NCBI RefSeq assembly: GCF_000830005.1
Contig: NZ_CP010407.1
Coordinates: 4,011,001-4,075,000 of the forward strand
Length of the DNA: 64,000 bases
Reading direction: 5' to 3'
Origin: Streptomyces vietnamensis
GTDB lineage: Bacteria; Actinomycetota; Actinomycetes; Streptomycetales; Streptomycetaceae
How positions within the stretch are numbered: position 1 is the stretch's first letter; each line of letters opens with the position of its first letter. The position numbers were made by a program, and so were the translations under genes. This document shows positions 17,133 to 24,908 of this stretch, piece after piece. The notes under the pieces were generated by a model. That model saw only the letters and a list, made by a program, of their open reading frames with translations, searched no databases and was not told the origin of the DNA.

Positions 17133-17642
17133 CTACGACAAGTCCTTGCGCATCAGCGTGCACATCGTCTCGTACCGGCGCAGCGAACCGTCCGGCGCCT
17201 CCACGTCCCAGGCGTCGGGCTCACGGCCGTAGGCCACGTACCCCAGTCGCTCGTACAGCGCCCGGGCCCGTGGATTGCTCTCCTCCACCCCGAGCTCCGC
17301 ACGAAACAGTCCACGCGATCTGATGCGGTCCTCCGCGGCCCGGATCAGGACGGTGCCCAGCCCGCACGACTGCAGCGCGGGCAGCACCCCGAGCTGCCAC
17401 AGCGTGCCCGCGCCGACCGCCACCTGGTAGTCGACGCCGCCGATCGCCACCGGAAGACCGGCCGGAGTGCAGACGGCCAGGTAGTCCACCTCACCGGCAG
17501 CCGCACGCTCCAGCTCCCGCGCCACCTGCGCCAGATGGGTGGTTGAGCCCGACCAGGCACAGGCCGGCAGATCAGCGGACGTCAGATCACGGACCAGGAC
17601 CGGTACGACGACCTCGGCCGCCCCGGCATGCGTGAGACTCAT
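17133..17642 (-). CDS. GNAT-family N-acetyltransferase
   Basis: 169 residues. The acetyl-CoA loop is seen as LGVLPALQSCGLGTVLIRAA (Q/R-x-x-G-x-G/A form) near 88-107, and ELGVEESNPRARALYERLGY follows near 118-137, both hallmarks of the fold. The substrate is not evident. It is first of a minus-strand pair in cassette 4, pointing away from the downstream att module. Confidence 0.85.
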   Translation of the reverse strand: MSLTHAGAAEVVVPVLVRDLTSADLPACAWSGSTTHLAQVARELERAAAGEVDYLAVCTPAGLPVAIGGVDYQVAVGAGTLWQLGVLPALQSCGLGTVLIRAAEDRIRSRGLFRAELGVEESNPRARALYERLGYVAYGREPDAWDVEAPDGSLRRYETMCTLMRKDLS

Positions 17643-17714
17643 GCACCCATCCCAGCAGTCCGAGGAAGATCCGCACAGTGGATTTCGGCGTAGGGCACGA
17701 GCCCCGAACAGTGC

Positions 17715-17924
17715 GTGCCACTACGTGCCGGTCAGGGCGGTCACCTGCGGACAACTGGGGCCTTCCACTGACCCAACCAGCACCCTGTAAGAGGCGCATC
17801 TCCACAGGTCACGGCCTTCTGTGGGCTCAAGTACCGGGTGATTCCCAAGCTTATGGAGCGGGTTCGATTCCCGTCATCCGCTCTTGAACGAAGCCCCAGG
17901 TCAGCGACCTGGGGCTTCGTCGTT
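17715..17924 (+). repeat. att-like module 4
   Basis: The arm pair GTGCC-N5-GTGCC starts at 17715 (inner five bases ACTAC) and the core at 17842 (127 bp apart). The core carries two mismatches to the intact tRNA near 17853-17856 (TATAGCG to TATGGAG). The hairpin stem GAAGCCCCAGGTC is intact. Confidence 0.85.
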
Positions 17925-18043
17925 GGGTCAGCCTGTTCCGGAGTCCCGCACCACCCGCGCACCACCGCGGTGGAACCGGCCTCGGGCATCCTGCGCGGCT
18001 CGGGCCGGCCCCGTGCGGCGCCGGCCCCTGCGGCGGCGGTGGG

Positions 18044-18259
18044 TCAGCTCTGTGCGGTGTCGTCGCCCGCCTGTCCGGTGCCTTCGGCCGCGCCGGTCTT
18101 CTCGCGCATCTTGCGCACCAGCTCGGCCTTCCGGTCGGCGGCGCCCTGGCGGTCGAGGTTGCGGTGCGGACCGTTGTTCTGGCGTTCGGCGCGAGACAGC
18201 CTCTTGCGCTGGCCACCGCCCTGGCCCACGGGGTTGTTGATGTTCTTGCTATCGGTCAC
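18044..18259 (-). CDS. DUF6243-like small basic protein
   Basis: 71 residues: KNINNPVGQGGGQRKRLSRA, then NNGPHRNLDRQGAADRKAEL. This Gly/Arg/Lys-rich composition matches a small Streptomyces family of unknown role (DUF6243). The start is GTG at 18259. It is soluble and highly charged, possibly nucleic-acid binding by composition only. Confidence 0.7.
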   Translation of the reverse strand: MTDSKNINNPVGQGGGQRKRLSRAERQNNGPHRNLDRQGAADRKAELVRKMREKTGAAEGTGQAGDDTAQS

Positions 18260-18674
18260 GGGTTCTCCAGGTGATGAGGTGAAGTGATCTACGGATTCAT
18301 CGATGAGGGACGGGCGGCGACGTCGAAGGGCGTCAGCAGGAGCCCCTCACGCTCTCACCCGCAGATCGGCGTCCGGAAGAACAGACAAAGACGTTACCCG
18401 GTTCCGTCGGCCCCGCACGCCAGCGCTTTCGCCGCCCCGGACACGGCCGACCGGCTCTGGGCGTACGCCCCGGCCGCCCTCCGCCGCACGGCCTGACGGA
18501 CGTGTGCGGACGGGGACGAGCCACTTAGGAAGCGAACGCGTGAAGGCAGCCTTTGCATTAGTCGGCGTGTGCAAGTATCGTCTTCACGTGTAAGCCGCGC
18601 TTGCATCCAGGTGCGGCGTTCGCAGGAGGTCGCTCCGGCCTCCTCTCCCCCCACATCCCGCAAAGGCACTCCCC
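18260..18674. other. Regulatory gap upstream of the aldo/keto reductase
   Basis: About 415 bp with no convincing gene. Near 18570-18605 a TGCAAG / CTTGCA pair 24 bases apart could be an operator for the downstream gene. The regulator that often accompanies such reductases is not present here. Confidence 0.35.
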
Positions 18675-19685
18675 ATGTCGCTCAAGGACATCCTTCCCGG
18701 TCGCCTCGGCTTCGGCACCGCCCCGCTCGGCAACATGTTCCGCGCCATCCCCGACGACGAGGCCCGCGCCACCGTCGAGGCCGCCTGGGACCACGGCATC
18801 CGCTTCTACGACACCGCCCCCTTCTACGGCGCCGGCCTCGCCGAGGAGCGGCTCGGTGAGGTCCTCGCCGGCAAGCCCCGCGACGAGTACGTCCTGTCCA
18901 CCAAGGTCGGCCGGGTCGTCCTCGACGAGCACGAGACGGACGTCCCCGACTTCGGCGAGAAGGGCGGCCTGTTCGAGCACGGCAACCCGAACAGGATCCT
19001 CCACGAGTGGACCGCCGACGCCACCGAGCGCTCCATCGAGGGCAGCCTCAAGCGCCTGGGCACCGACCGGCTCGACATCGTCTGGGTCCACGACATCGCC
19101 CAGGACTTCCACGGCGACGCCTGGCTGCAGAAGTTCGAGGAGGCCCGCACCGGCGCCTTCCGCGTCCTGTCCCGGCTGCGCGACGAAGGCGTCATCAAGG
19201 CCTGGGGTCTCGGCGTCAACAAGACCGAGCCCATCGAGCTGACCCTCGCCCTCGACGAGCCGCAGCCCGACGGCTTCCTCCTCGCCGGCCGCTACACCCT
19301 CCTCGACCACGAGCACGCCCTCACCCGCCTGCTCCCCATGGCGCAGGAGCAGGGCGTCGACATGGTCGTCGGCGGCCCGTACAGCTCCGGCATCCTCGCC
19401 GGCGGCACCCACTTCGAGTACCAGCAGGCCCCGGCCGAGATCGTCGAGCGCGTCGGGAAGCTGAAGGCGCTGGCCGAGAAGCACGCCGTGAGCATCAAGG
19501 CCGCCGCCCTGCAGTTCTCCCTCGCCCACCCGGCGTCCGCCGCCGTCATCCCCGGCGCCACCCGGCCCAGCCGCATCGCCGAGGACACCGCGGCCCTGAA
19601 CGAGACCGTCCCGGCCACGTTCTGGACCGACCTGCGCGCCGCCGGACTCGTCAGCCCGGCCGCCCCGCTCCCGAACAACGCCTGA
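18675..19685 (+). CDS. Aldo/keto reductase
   Basis: 336 residues, (beta/alpha)8 barrel. RLGFGTAPLGNMFRAI opens; GIRFYDTAPFYGAGLAEERL supplies the catalytic Asp and Tyr (near residues 41-46); STKVGR holds the Lys (near 78); IVWVHDIAQ supplies the His region (near 138). VIPGATRPSRIAED near the end is the NADP-binding part. The sequence is closest in style to D-threo-aldose/fucose dehydrogenase-like members. It is 29 bp upstream of an SRPBCC gene, probably co-transcribed. The actual sugar or carbonyl substrate is unknown. Confidence 0.88.
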   Translation: MSLKDILPGRLGFGTAPLGNMFRAIPDDEARATVEAAWDHGIRFYDTAPFYGAGLAEERLGEVLAGKPRDEYVLSTKVGRVVLDEHETDVPDFGEKGGLFEHGNPNRILHEWTADATERSIEGSLKRLGTDRLDIVWVHDIAQDFHGDAWLQKFEEARTGAFRVLSRLRDEGVIKAWGLGVNKTEPIELTLALDEPQPDGFLLAGRYTLLDHEHALTRLLPMAQEQGVDMVVGGPYSSGILAGGTHFEYQQAPAEIVERVGKLKALAEKHAVSIKAAALQFSLAHPASAAVIPGATRPSRIAEDTAALNETVPATFWTDLRAAGLVSPAAPLPNNA

Positions 19686-19714
19686 CCCCCACACACAGGA
19701 ACAGGAGCACCGCC

Positions 19715-20134
19715 ATGGCTTCCACGTCCGTCTCCCGCGTCGTCCCCGCCACTCCGCAGCAGGTCTGGAACCTCATCGGCGGCTTCGACGCCCTCCCGGA
19801 CTGGCTCCCGTACATCCCCGAGAGCACCGCGCTCGAAGGCGGCCGGGTCCGCCGCCTGACCAACCCCGACGGCGACGTCATCATCGAGCGCCTGGTCGGC
19901 TTCGACGAGGCGGAGCGCCACTACAGCTACGCCATCCTCGAAGCGCCGTTCCCCGTCGACGGATACGTCTCCACCCTCCGGGTCCACACGGTCCCGGGCC
20001 GCGACGACGTCGCCGAGGTCCAGTGGTCCGGACGCTTCAACCCCAAGGGCGCCACCGAGCAGGAAGTCGTCGACCTGTTCACCGGCATCTACGCCGACGG
20101 CCTCGACGCCCTGCACGAGACCCTCGCCGCCTGA
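19715..20134 (+). CDS. SRPBCC (START-like) family protein
   Basis: 139 residues: RVVPATPQQVWNLIGGFDAL, then DWLPYIPESTALEGGRVRRL and ERHYSYAILEAPFPVDGYVS, the polyketide-cyclase/SRPBCC pattern with a hydrophobic ligand pocket. Such proteins bind or cyclise small lipophilic molecules. It ends the reductase operon of cassette 5. Ribosome site CAGGAGCACCGCC precedes the ATG. Confidence 0.82.
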   Translation: MASTSVSRVVPATPQQVWNLIGGFDALPDWLPYIPESTALEGGRVRRLTNPDGDVIIERLVGFDEAERHYSYAILEAPFPVDGYVSTLRVHTVPGRDDVAEVQWSGRFNPKGATEQEVVDLFTGIYADGLDALHETLAA

Positions 20135-20289
20135 CACCGACGGCCCACCCGCTCGGCCCGGACACGCCCACCCGCGTGCCCGGGCCGCGGTCCGTTCCCG
20201 AGTCCCTTCCGCCGTCCCCCTCCAGCCCTGACCCGCCTTTCGCACACGCGAGGCAGTCGGGGCCGTGCAGGGCCTGAGCCTGGAACCCG

Positions 20290-20345
20290 GCCCGGACCTG
20301 GGGCTTCGTCGTCGTCCGGATCTTTCAGGGTCGGCGTGCCGTTCG
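20290..20345 (+). repeat. Decayed att/terminator remnant
   Basis: Only the right arm of the tRNA terminator (GACCTGGGGCTTCGTCGTCG at 20295-20314) and the sequence that follows other modules (CCGGATCTTTCAGG, then GCGTGCC) remain. No arm pair or tRNA core is seen before it. It marks a likely former cassette boundary. Confidence 0.55.
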
Positions 20346-20435
20346 CGTGCCGTACGGGACCTCATGCGGCGTCAGGTCAGCTGCTGATCCGCTCGGGCCG
20401 GCCGAGGAACGCCGCACCCCCGGCACCCCACCTGA

Positions 20436-20648
20436 TCACTTGCCGCTGTCCTCGGCGAGGGTGTGGGCGACGAGGGCGTTGGCGTGGCCGTGGCCGAGGC
20501 CGTGCTCGGACTTGAGCCAGTTGACCAGCTCCATGTGCTTGGTCAGCGGGGAGGAGCGGATGAGGTCCTTCCATTCGGCGATCGGGCGGCCGTACTTCTT
20601 CTCGATGGACGGGAAGTAACTGGCGGGACCCTTCACTGCGTCGGTCAT
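20436..20648 (-). CDS. DUF4287-domain protein
   Basis: 70 residues: GPASYFPSIEKKYGRPIAEW, then LTKHMELVNWLKSEHGLGHG and ANALVAHTL. This is the complete DUF4287 helical domain, of unknown biochemical function. It lies about 65 bp downstream of the DUF998 gene on the same strand. Confidence 0.8.
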   Translation of the reverse strand: MTDAVKGPASYFPSIEKKYGRPIAEWKDLIRSSPLTKHMELVNWLKSEHGLGHGHANALVAHTLAEDSGK

Positions 20649-20714
20649 GGATGCCCCGTTTCGTATCGTGATGATCTTGATCGTGTCGATGATGACGGCG
20701 GGAACGGCGGTCGT

Positions 20715-21371
20715 CTAGCGGTCGGCCAGGCGGGCCGTCACCACGCTCAGCCACAGCAGGCCGAGGCCGGCGCCGACGGTGAACGCCAGGACGGAGGCGG
20801 CCGAGGTCATGAAACCGGCGAGGACGGCCACGGGCACGACGCGGGACGCGACGGCCCAGCGGCGGAGCCCCCGGGCGGCGAGCGGGCGAGCCAGGACGAA
20901 GAACGCGGCGCACAGGGCGAGGTAGCCGATCATCCCGCCGAACATGTGGACGGCGCCGTGCCCGCTCATCACGGTCGCCTCGGGCGCCCCGACGGGAAAG
21001 CCCGCTCCGGCATCGGCCGGGAAGGCCGCCGCGACCCAGAAGGAGGCCCCGAAGACGCCGACGAGGGCCGGACCCCACGTCCCGCCCGGGCCACCGCGCA
21101 GCGCCCGCCGCAGGCCGGTCGCGCCGACGAGCAGCAGCGCACCGGTGAGCAGGAAGCTCGCCGTCTGGATCCAGCCCGCCTCGCCGAGGGCGAGCTGGCT
21201 GATCGCGTTCCGGGTGAAGTCGAAGCCGTCCCGCGCGAAGCCCTGGGCGAGTCCGACCGCCAGGAACAGCGGCCCCGCCACCACACCGCCGGCCAGGGCC
21301 CACCGCGCCACGGGTCGCGCGGTGGGCGCGACGGAAAGGACGTGGCGGGGTGCGGTGAGCATGTCGGTCAT
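20715..21371 (-). CDS. DUF998 membrane protein
   Basis: 218 residues with about six hydrophobic helices. DGFDFTRNAISQLALGEAGW near 50-70 is the typical DUF998 loop, and SGHGAVHMFGGMIGYLALCA lies near 137-156. It is an integral membrane protein of unknown role. The ATG at 21371 is chosen because the upstream extension to 21593 is not hydrophobic and crosses repeat-derived sequence. Confidence 0.8.
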   Translation of the reverse strand: MTDMLTAPRHVLSVAPTARPVARWALAGGVVAGPLFLAVGLAQGFARDGFDFTRNAISQLALGEAGWIQTASFLLTGALLLVGATGLRRALRGGPGGTWGPALVGVFGASFWVAAAFPADAGAGFPVGAPEATVMSGHGAVHMFGGMIGYLALCAAFFVLARPLAARGLRRWAVASRVVPVAVLAGFMTSAASVLAFTVGAGLGLLWLSVVTARLADR

Positions 21372-21507
21372 GGCGGGGCCTTCCTCGCTTCGTTGTGGTC
21401 GCCCATATGACCGGCGGCACGGAGAAGACTCATCGCTCCCGCCGATGTGCACTGGATCACATGCCGGTCGGGGCGGCCTCCCGCTCGCGCACGCCGTCCG
21501 AAAGCGC

Positions 21508-21550
21508 GTGCCACAACGTGCCGGTAGAGGCGGTGAACAACGGACGACAA
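21508..21550 (+). repeat. Orphan att arm (no tRNA core)
   Basis: GTGCCACAACGTGCCGGTAG followed by AGGCGGTGAACAACGGACGAC matches the arm of the other modules. The tRNA core expected near 21636 is absent. It indicates a second lost boundary inside cassette 6. Confidence 0.65.
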
Positions 21551-21662
21551 GGGAGCCGAAGCGGCAGAAGCGACCCGCGTCGCGGGCTGCCACGGACTCG
21601 CGCGTCCGCCGCCCGGAGGTCGGCGGCCAATCACCGTCCCAGGGGCGGCAGTTGACTGCTCG

Positions 21663-22085
21663 TCACCCGGCTGCCGGGATCCCGAGCTCGTCGAGGAGGC
21701 CGCGGACGCGTTGTTCGATCTGGTCGCGGATGGGCCGGACGGCGGCGACTCCCTGCCCGGCGGGGTCGTCGAGGGTCCAGTCGAGGTAGCGCTTGCCGGG
21801 GAAGTACGGGCAGGCGTCGCCGCAGCCCATGGTGATCACGACGTCGGATGCCTGGACGGCCTCGACGGTGAGCACCTTGGGGGTCTCGGCGGAGATGTCG
21901 ATGCCGACCTCGTTCATGGCCTCGACCACGGCGGGGTTGACGGTGTCGGCCGGGGCGGAGCCGGCGGAGCGGACCTCGACGCGGCCCCCGCCGAGGTGTG
22001 CGAGGAAGGCGGCGCCCATCTGCGAGCGGCCGGCGTTGTGGACGCAGACGAACAGCACCGACGGGCGCGCGGGGGACGGGTTCAC
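21663..22085 (-). CDS. arsC: Arsenate reductase, low-molecular-weight phosphatase type
   Basis: 140 residues. The P-loop CVHNAGRSQM (CX5R) near residues 13-22 holds the nucleophilic Cys and Arg. DVVITMGCGDACPYFPGKRY near 79-98 holds the resolving Cys pair region, and LDDPAGQG the catalytic Asp. It reduces arsenate to arsenite in the cytoplasm, with thioredoxin- or mycothiol-type recycling. Start GTG at 22085. It is third in the minus-strand run arsR-aquaporin-arsC. Confidence 0.9.
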   Translation of the reverse strand: MNPSPARPSVLFVCVHNAGRSQMGAAFLAHLGGGRVEVRSAGSAPADTVNPAVVEAMNEVGIDISAETPKVLTVEAVQASDVVITMGCGDACPYFPGKRYLDWTLDDPAGQGVAAVRPIRDQIEQRVRGLLDELGIPAAG

Positions 22086-22105
22086 GGCAGGGGGCTCCAG
22101 CGGAT

Positions 22106-22894
22106 TCAGCGGGCGGCGGGGGCGGCGGCGATCGGCGCGGACGGGTCGGCTGCCCGGCGGGCGGACGGGTCTGCTGCCCGCCGGGTGGACGGCTCGGCTG
22201 CCCGGCGGGCGGACGGGCCGAAGACGAGGGTGAGCAGGCCCAGGCCGGCGCCGGCGCCGAGGAGCTGGGCGGCGATGAAGGCAGGGACGGAAGCGGGCGC
22301 GATTCCGGCGAAGGAGTCGGTGAAGGCCCGGCCGATGGTGACCGCTGGGTTCGCGAAGGAGGTGGAGGAGGTGAACCAGTAGGCCGCGCCGATGAACGCG
22401 GCCACCACCGCCGGGGCCAGGTTCGCCCGGCCGGCCCGGTTCAGGCCGAACGCCACCAGCAGCAGACCGGCCGTGGCGACGAGTTCGCCCAGCCACAGGT
22501 GGGGAGCGGAGCGGTCGTGGGCGGAGAACGCCAGCACGGTCCGGCCGAACATCGCGTTGGCCAGCAGCGAGCCGGTGATCGCGCCGCCGATCTGGGCGGG
22601 CAGGTACGCGGCCGCCTCCCGCAGGGACGGTCCGTCGCCGGAGCGGCGGCCGGCAAGCCAGGCGGCGAGCGTGACCGCGGGGTTGAAGTGGGCGCCGGAG
22701 ACCGGGCCGAACACCGCGATCAGCACGCCGAGTCCGAACACGGTGGCCAGGCAGTTGGCCAGCAGCTGGATGCCGACGTCCTTCGACAGCTCCGTGGCCT
22801 GGATGCCGGAGCCGACCACGACCGCCACCAGCAGCGCGGTCCCGACCGCCTCGGCCGCCGCACGGCGTCTCAGCGGCACCGGGTCCGCGCTCAC
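22106..22894 (-). CDS. Aquaporin-like arsenite channel (MIP family)
   Basis: 262 residues, six helices, and the two half-helix signatures of the MIP family: GAHFNPAVTLAAW near residue 66 and SFANPAVTIGRAF near 183. Placed between arsR and arsC, it fits the AqpS arrangement in which arsenite made by ArsC leaves by downhill flow. The C-terminal tail is an 8-residue repeat (RRAADPSA-like, about four units). GTG at 22894 overlaps the arsR stop (GTGA), so the two are coupled. No ArsB or Acr3 pump is in the window. Confidence 0.85.
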   Translation of the reverse strand: MSADPVPLRRRAAAEAVGTALLVAVVVGSGIQATELSKDVGIQLLANCLATVFGLGVLIAVFGPVSGAHFNPAVTLAAWLAGRRSGDGPSLREAAAYLPAQIGGAITGSLLANAMFGRTVLAFSAHDRSAPHLWLGELVATAGLLLVAFGLNRAGRANLAPAVVAAFIGAAYWFTSSTSFANPAVTIGRAFTDSFAGIAPASVPAFIAAQLLGAGAGLGLLTLVFGPSARRAAEPSTRRAADPSARRAADPSAPIAAAPAAR

Positions 22895-23265
22895 GCCGTC
22901 GCCCCGGCGGCCTGCGGGGACTTGAGGACGGCGGCGAGGCGCTCCAGGGCCGCGGGCAGGACCCAGTAGTAGACCCAGGTGCCGCGGCGTTCGCAGTCGA
23001 CCAGGCCGGCCTGCCGCAGCAGCTTGAGGTGATGGGAGATCGTCGGCTGGGAGAGCTCGAAGGCCGGCGTCAGCTCGCACACGCAGACCTCGCCCCCGTC
23101 CCGCGAGGCGATCATCGACAGCAGCCGCAGCCGGACCGGGTCTCCCAGGGCCTTGAACACCTTCGCCAGGTCGGCGGCCCGGTCCTCGTCCAGCGGAGCC
23201 GCGGCCAGCCGGCCGCAGCAGCCGTCGGCGTCCTGGCCGAGCACCACGAGCTCTTGTTTCGACAT
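22891..23265 (-). CDS. arsR: ArsR-family arsenic-responsive repressor
   Basis: 124 residues. Winged helix: FKALGDPVRLRLLSMIAS near 36-53, then FELSQPTISHHLKLLRQAGL (recognition helix) near 70-89. EVCVCEL just before it has the CxC pair at the arsenite-binding position of classic ArsR. An extra CC lies near residue 16. It should repress its own operon and arsM until As(III) binds. The palindrome at 23273 sits directly upstream of its start. Confidence 0.9.
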   Translation of the reverse strand: MSKQELVVLGQDADGCCGRLAAAPLDEDRAADLAKVFKALGDPVRLRLLSMIASRDGGEVCVCELTPAFELSQPTISHHLKLLRQAGLVDCERRGTWVYYWVLPAALERLAAVLKSPQAAGATA

Positions 23266-23272
23266 TCCTCTA

Positions 23273-23290
23273 TATTGACGTCTTTCAATT
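23273..23290. promoter_or_regulatory. Putative ArsR operator
   Basis: An inverted repeat ATTGA-N6-TCAAT (23274-23278 and 23285-23289) lies 8 bp upstream of arsR and about 90 bp before arsM, in an AT-rich island. Its shape and place fit an ArsR-type operator acting on both directions. Confidence 0.65.
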
Positions 23291-23380
23291 CACGGCGCAA
23301 GCTTGCATAGAAGAACTTCGAAGCAGGCTGGTCCTGTCCTCGACGGACAGGGCGGCCTCCGCCCTTTGGGAGTCGTCGTC

Positions 23381-24271
23381 ATGAGCGAGCAGTCCACCGA
23401 CCTGCGCGAGACCGTCCGCCGCCGCTACGCCGCGGCAGCCGTCCAGGTCACCGAGGGCGGCACCGCCTGCTGCGGGCCGCAGGCCGTCGAGGTCGACGAG
23501 AACTTCGGCTCCGTCCTCTACGCCGCCGACGAACGCGAGACCCTGCCCGCCGAGGCCGTCGCCGCCTCCCTGGGCTGCGGCAACCCCACCGCCGTCGCCG
23601 ACCTGAACGAAGGCGAACGCGTCCTGGACCTCGGCTCGGGCGGAGGCATCGACGTCCTCCTCTCCGCCCGTCGCGTCGGCCCCACCGGCAGGGCATACGG
23701 CCTGGACATGACCGAGGAGATGCTCGCCCTCGCCCTCGCCAACGCCGCCAGGGCCGGCGCGACGAACGTCGAGTTCCTCAAGGGCACCATCGAGGCCATC
23801 CCGCTGCCCGCTTCGACGATCGACGTGGTGATCTCGAACTGCGTGATCAACCTGTCCACCGACAAGCCCGCCGTCTTCGCCGAGACCTACCGGGTCCTCA
23901 AGCCCGGCGGACGGATCGGCGTCTCCGACGTCGTCGCCGACGACACCCTCACTCCCGAGCAGCGGGCCGAGCGCGGGGACCACGTCGGCTGCATCGCCGG
24001 CGCCCTCTCCTTCACCGAGTACCGCAACGGACTCGAGGCCGCCGGATTCACGGACATCGCGATCACCCCGACCCACCCCGTCGCCGACGGCATGCACTCC
24101 GCCGTCGTCCGGGCCGTCAAGCCCGCCGCCGGGGCCTGCACACCCTCATCGGACGCCTGCTGCGAGGTCGGCACCTGCTGCGGAGGCGGCGTCTGCTGCG
24201 GAGCCGGTGCCTGCTGCGCTCCGGCCGAAGGCGGTCCGAGCCCGGCATCGGAATCGGCGTCTCCCCGATGA
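23381..24271 (+). CDS. arsM: Arsenite S-adenosylmethionine methyltransferase
   Basis: 296 residues. The SAM motif is VLDLGSGGGIDVLLSA near 87-102. The three cysteines expected in ArsM are present: LGCGNPTA near 65, ISNCVINLSTDKP near 154, and HVGCIAGALSF near 205. It methylates arsenite to volatile or less toxic species. The last about 40 residues form an unusual tail with repeated CC pairs (DACCEVGTCCGGGVCC) that may bind arsenite or metals. Divergent from arsR and probably controlled by the shared operator. Confidence 0.92.
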   Translation: MSEQSTDLRETVRRRYAAAAVQVTEGGTACCGPQAVEVDENFGSVLYAADERETLPAEAVAASLGCGNPTAVADLNEGERVLDLGSGGGIDVLLSARRVGPTGRAYGLDMTEEMLALALANAARAGATNVEFLKGTIEAIPLPASTIDVVISNCVINLSTDKPAVFAETYRVLKPGGRIGVSDVVADDTLTPEQRAERGDHVGCIAGALSFTEYRNGLEAAGFTDIAITPTHPVADGMHSAVVRAVKPAAGACTPSSDACCEVGTCCGGGVCCGAGACCAPAEGGPSPASESASPR

Positions 24272-24445
24272 GTCCGGCGCGGCCTGTGCCGCCCGGTGGG
24301 CAGTCAGGGTGTGAGGACAGGCGTCCGCACCTCGTACCCCGACCGTGCCTTCAGGTCCTGCCGGGCGAGGTCCGCCGCAGTGGCCGGCGTCGTGCGGCGA
24401 CGTCGTGCGGCGACGGGCATGCTCGCAGGGGGGTGCCGTGGGTGG
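24272..24445. other. Gap after arsM
   Basis: About 170 bp with no recognised gene or clear hairpin. Confidence 0.3.
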
Positions 24446-24795
24446 TCACCGAGGGCGTGGCGGCTCGTCGGCATCGGCGGCATGGAGGACTTCGCCGATG
24501 AGCAGGTCGAGGTCGTCCGTGGTGGTGCGGTAGTTGCACAGGCAGGCGCGCAGGACGGTGCGCCCCCGTACGGCGACGGTGGCGCCGAGCCCGCCCCAGG
24601 CGCCGTCGGCGTGGTGCCACATCCCGGTGCGCCGGCACAGGGCCGTGACCGGTTCGAGCGGGTCGACGGCGCCGGTGGCGGTGGTGCCCAGCGTGGTGAC
24701 AGTGCAGAAGGGCAGCAGGTCGGCGGTGACCGCGGCACGCAGCGCGGCCGGGTCCAGGCGGTCGTGCGCGTCGGCGGGGACGGGGCGCAGCCGGT
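24446..24795 (-). pseudogene. PLP-dependent (group II) decarboxylase pseudogene, internally deleted
   Basis: The minus strand reads RLDPAALRAAVTADLLPFCT, then TTLGTTATGAVDPLEPVTAL and MWHHADGAWGGLGA (PLP-binding region with the H-x-D motif). It then jumps in frame to the family's C-terminus (TVLRACLCNYRTTTDDLDLL) and a stop at 24446. About 200 residues that should lie between, including the PLP lysine, are missing, and the N-terminal part upstream of about 24795 is gone. Clearly a relic of a tyrosine/DOPA-type decarboxylase gene. Confidence 0.7.
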
Positions 24796-24908
24796 GGTGT
24801 ATCGAACAGTGCGGCGTGTCCGCCTGCTGATCACCGCGATCGTCGCGAAGAGGGTTGGTCTAGGGTGCCCGGCGGTCCGTACAGGCGGAGGACGGGGGGG
24901 ACAGAACG

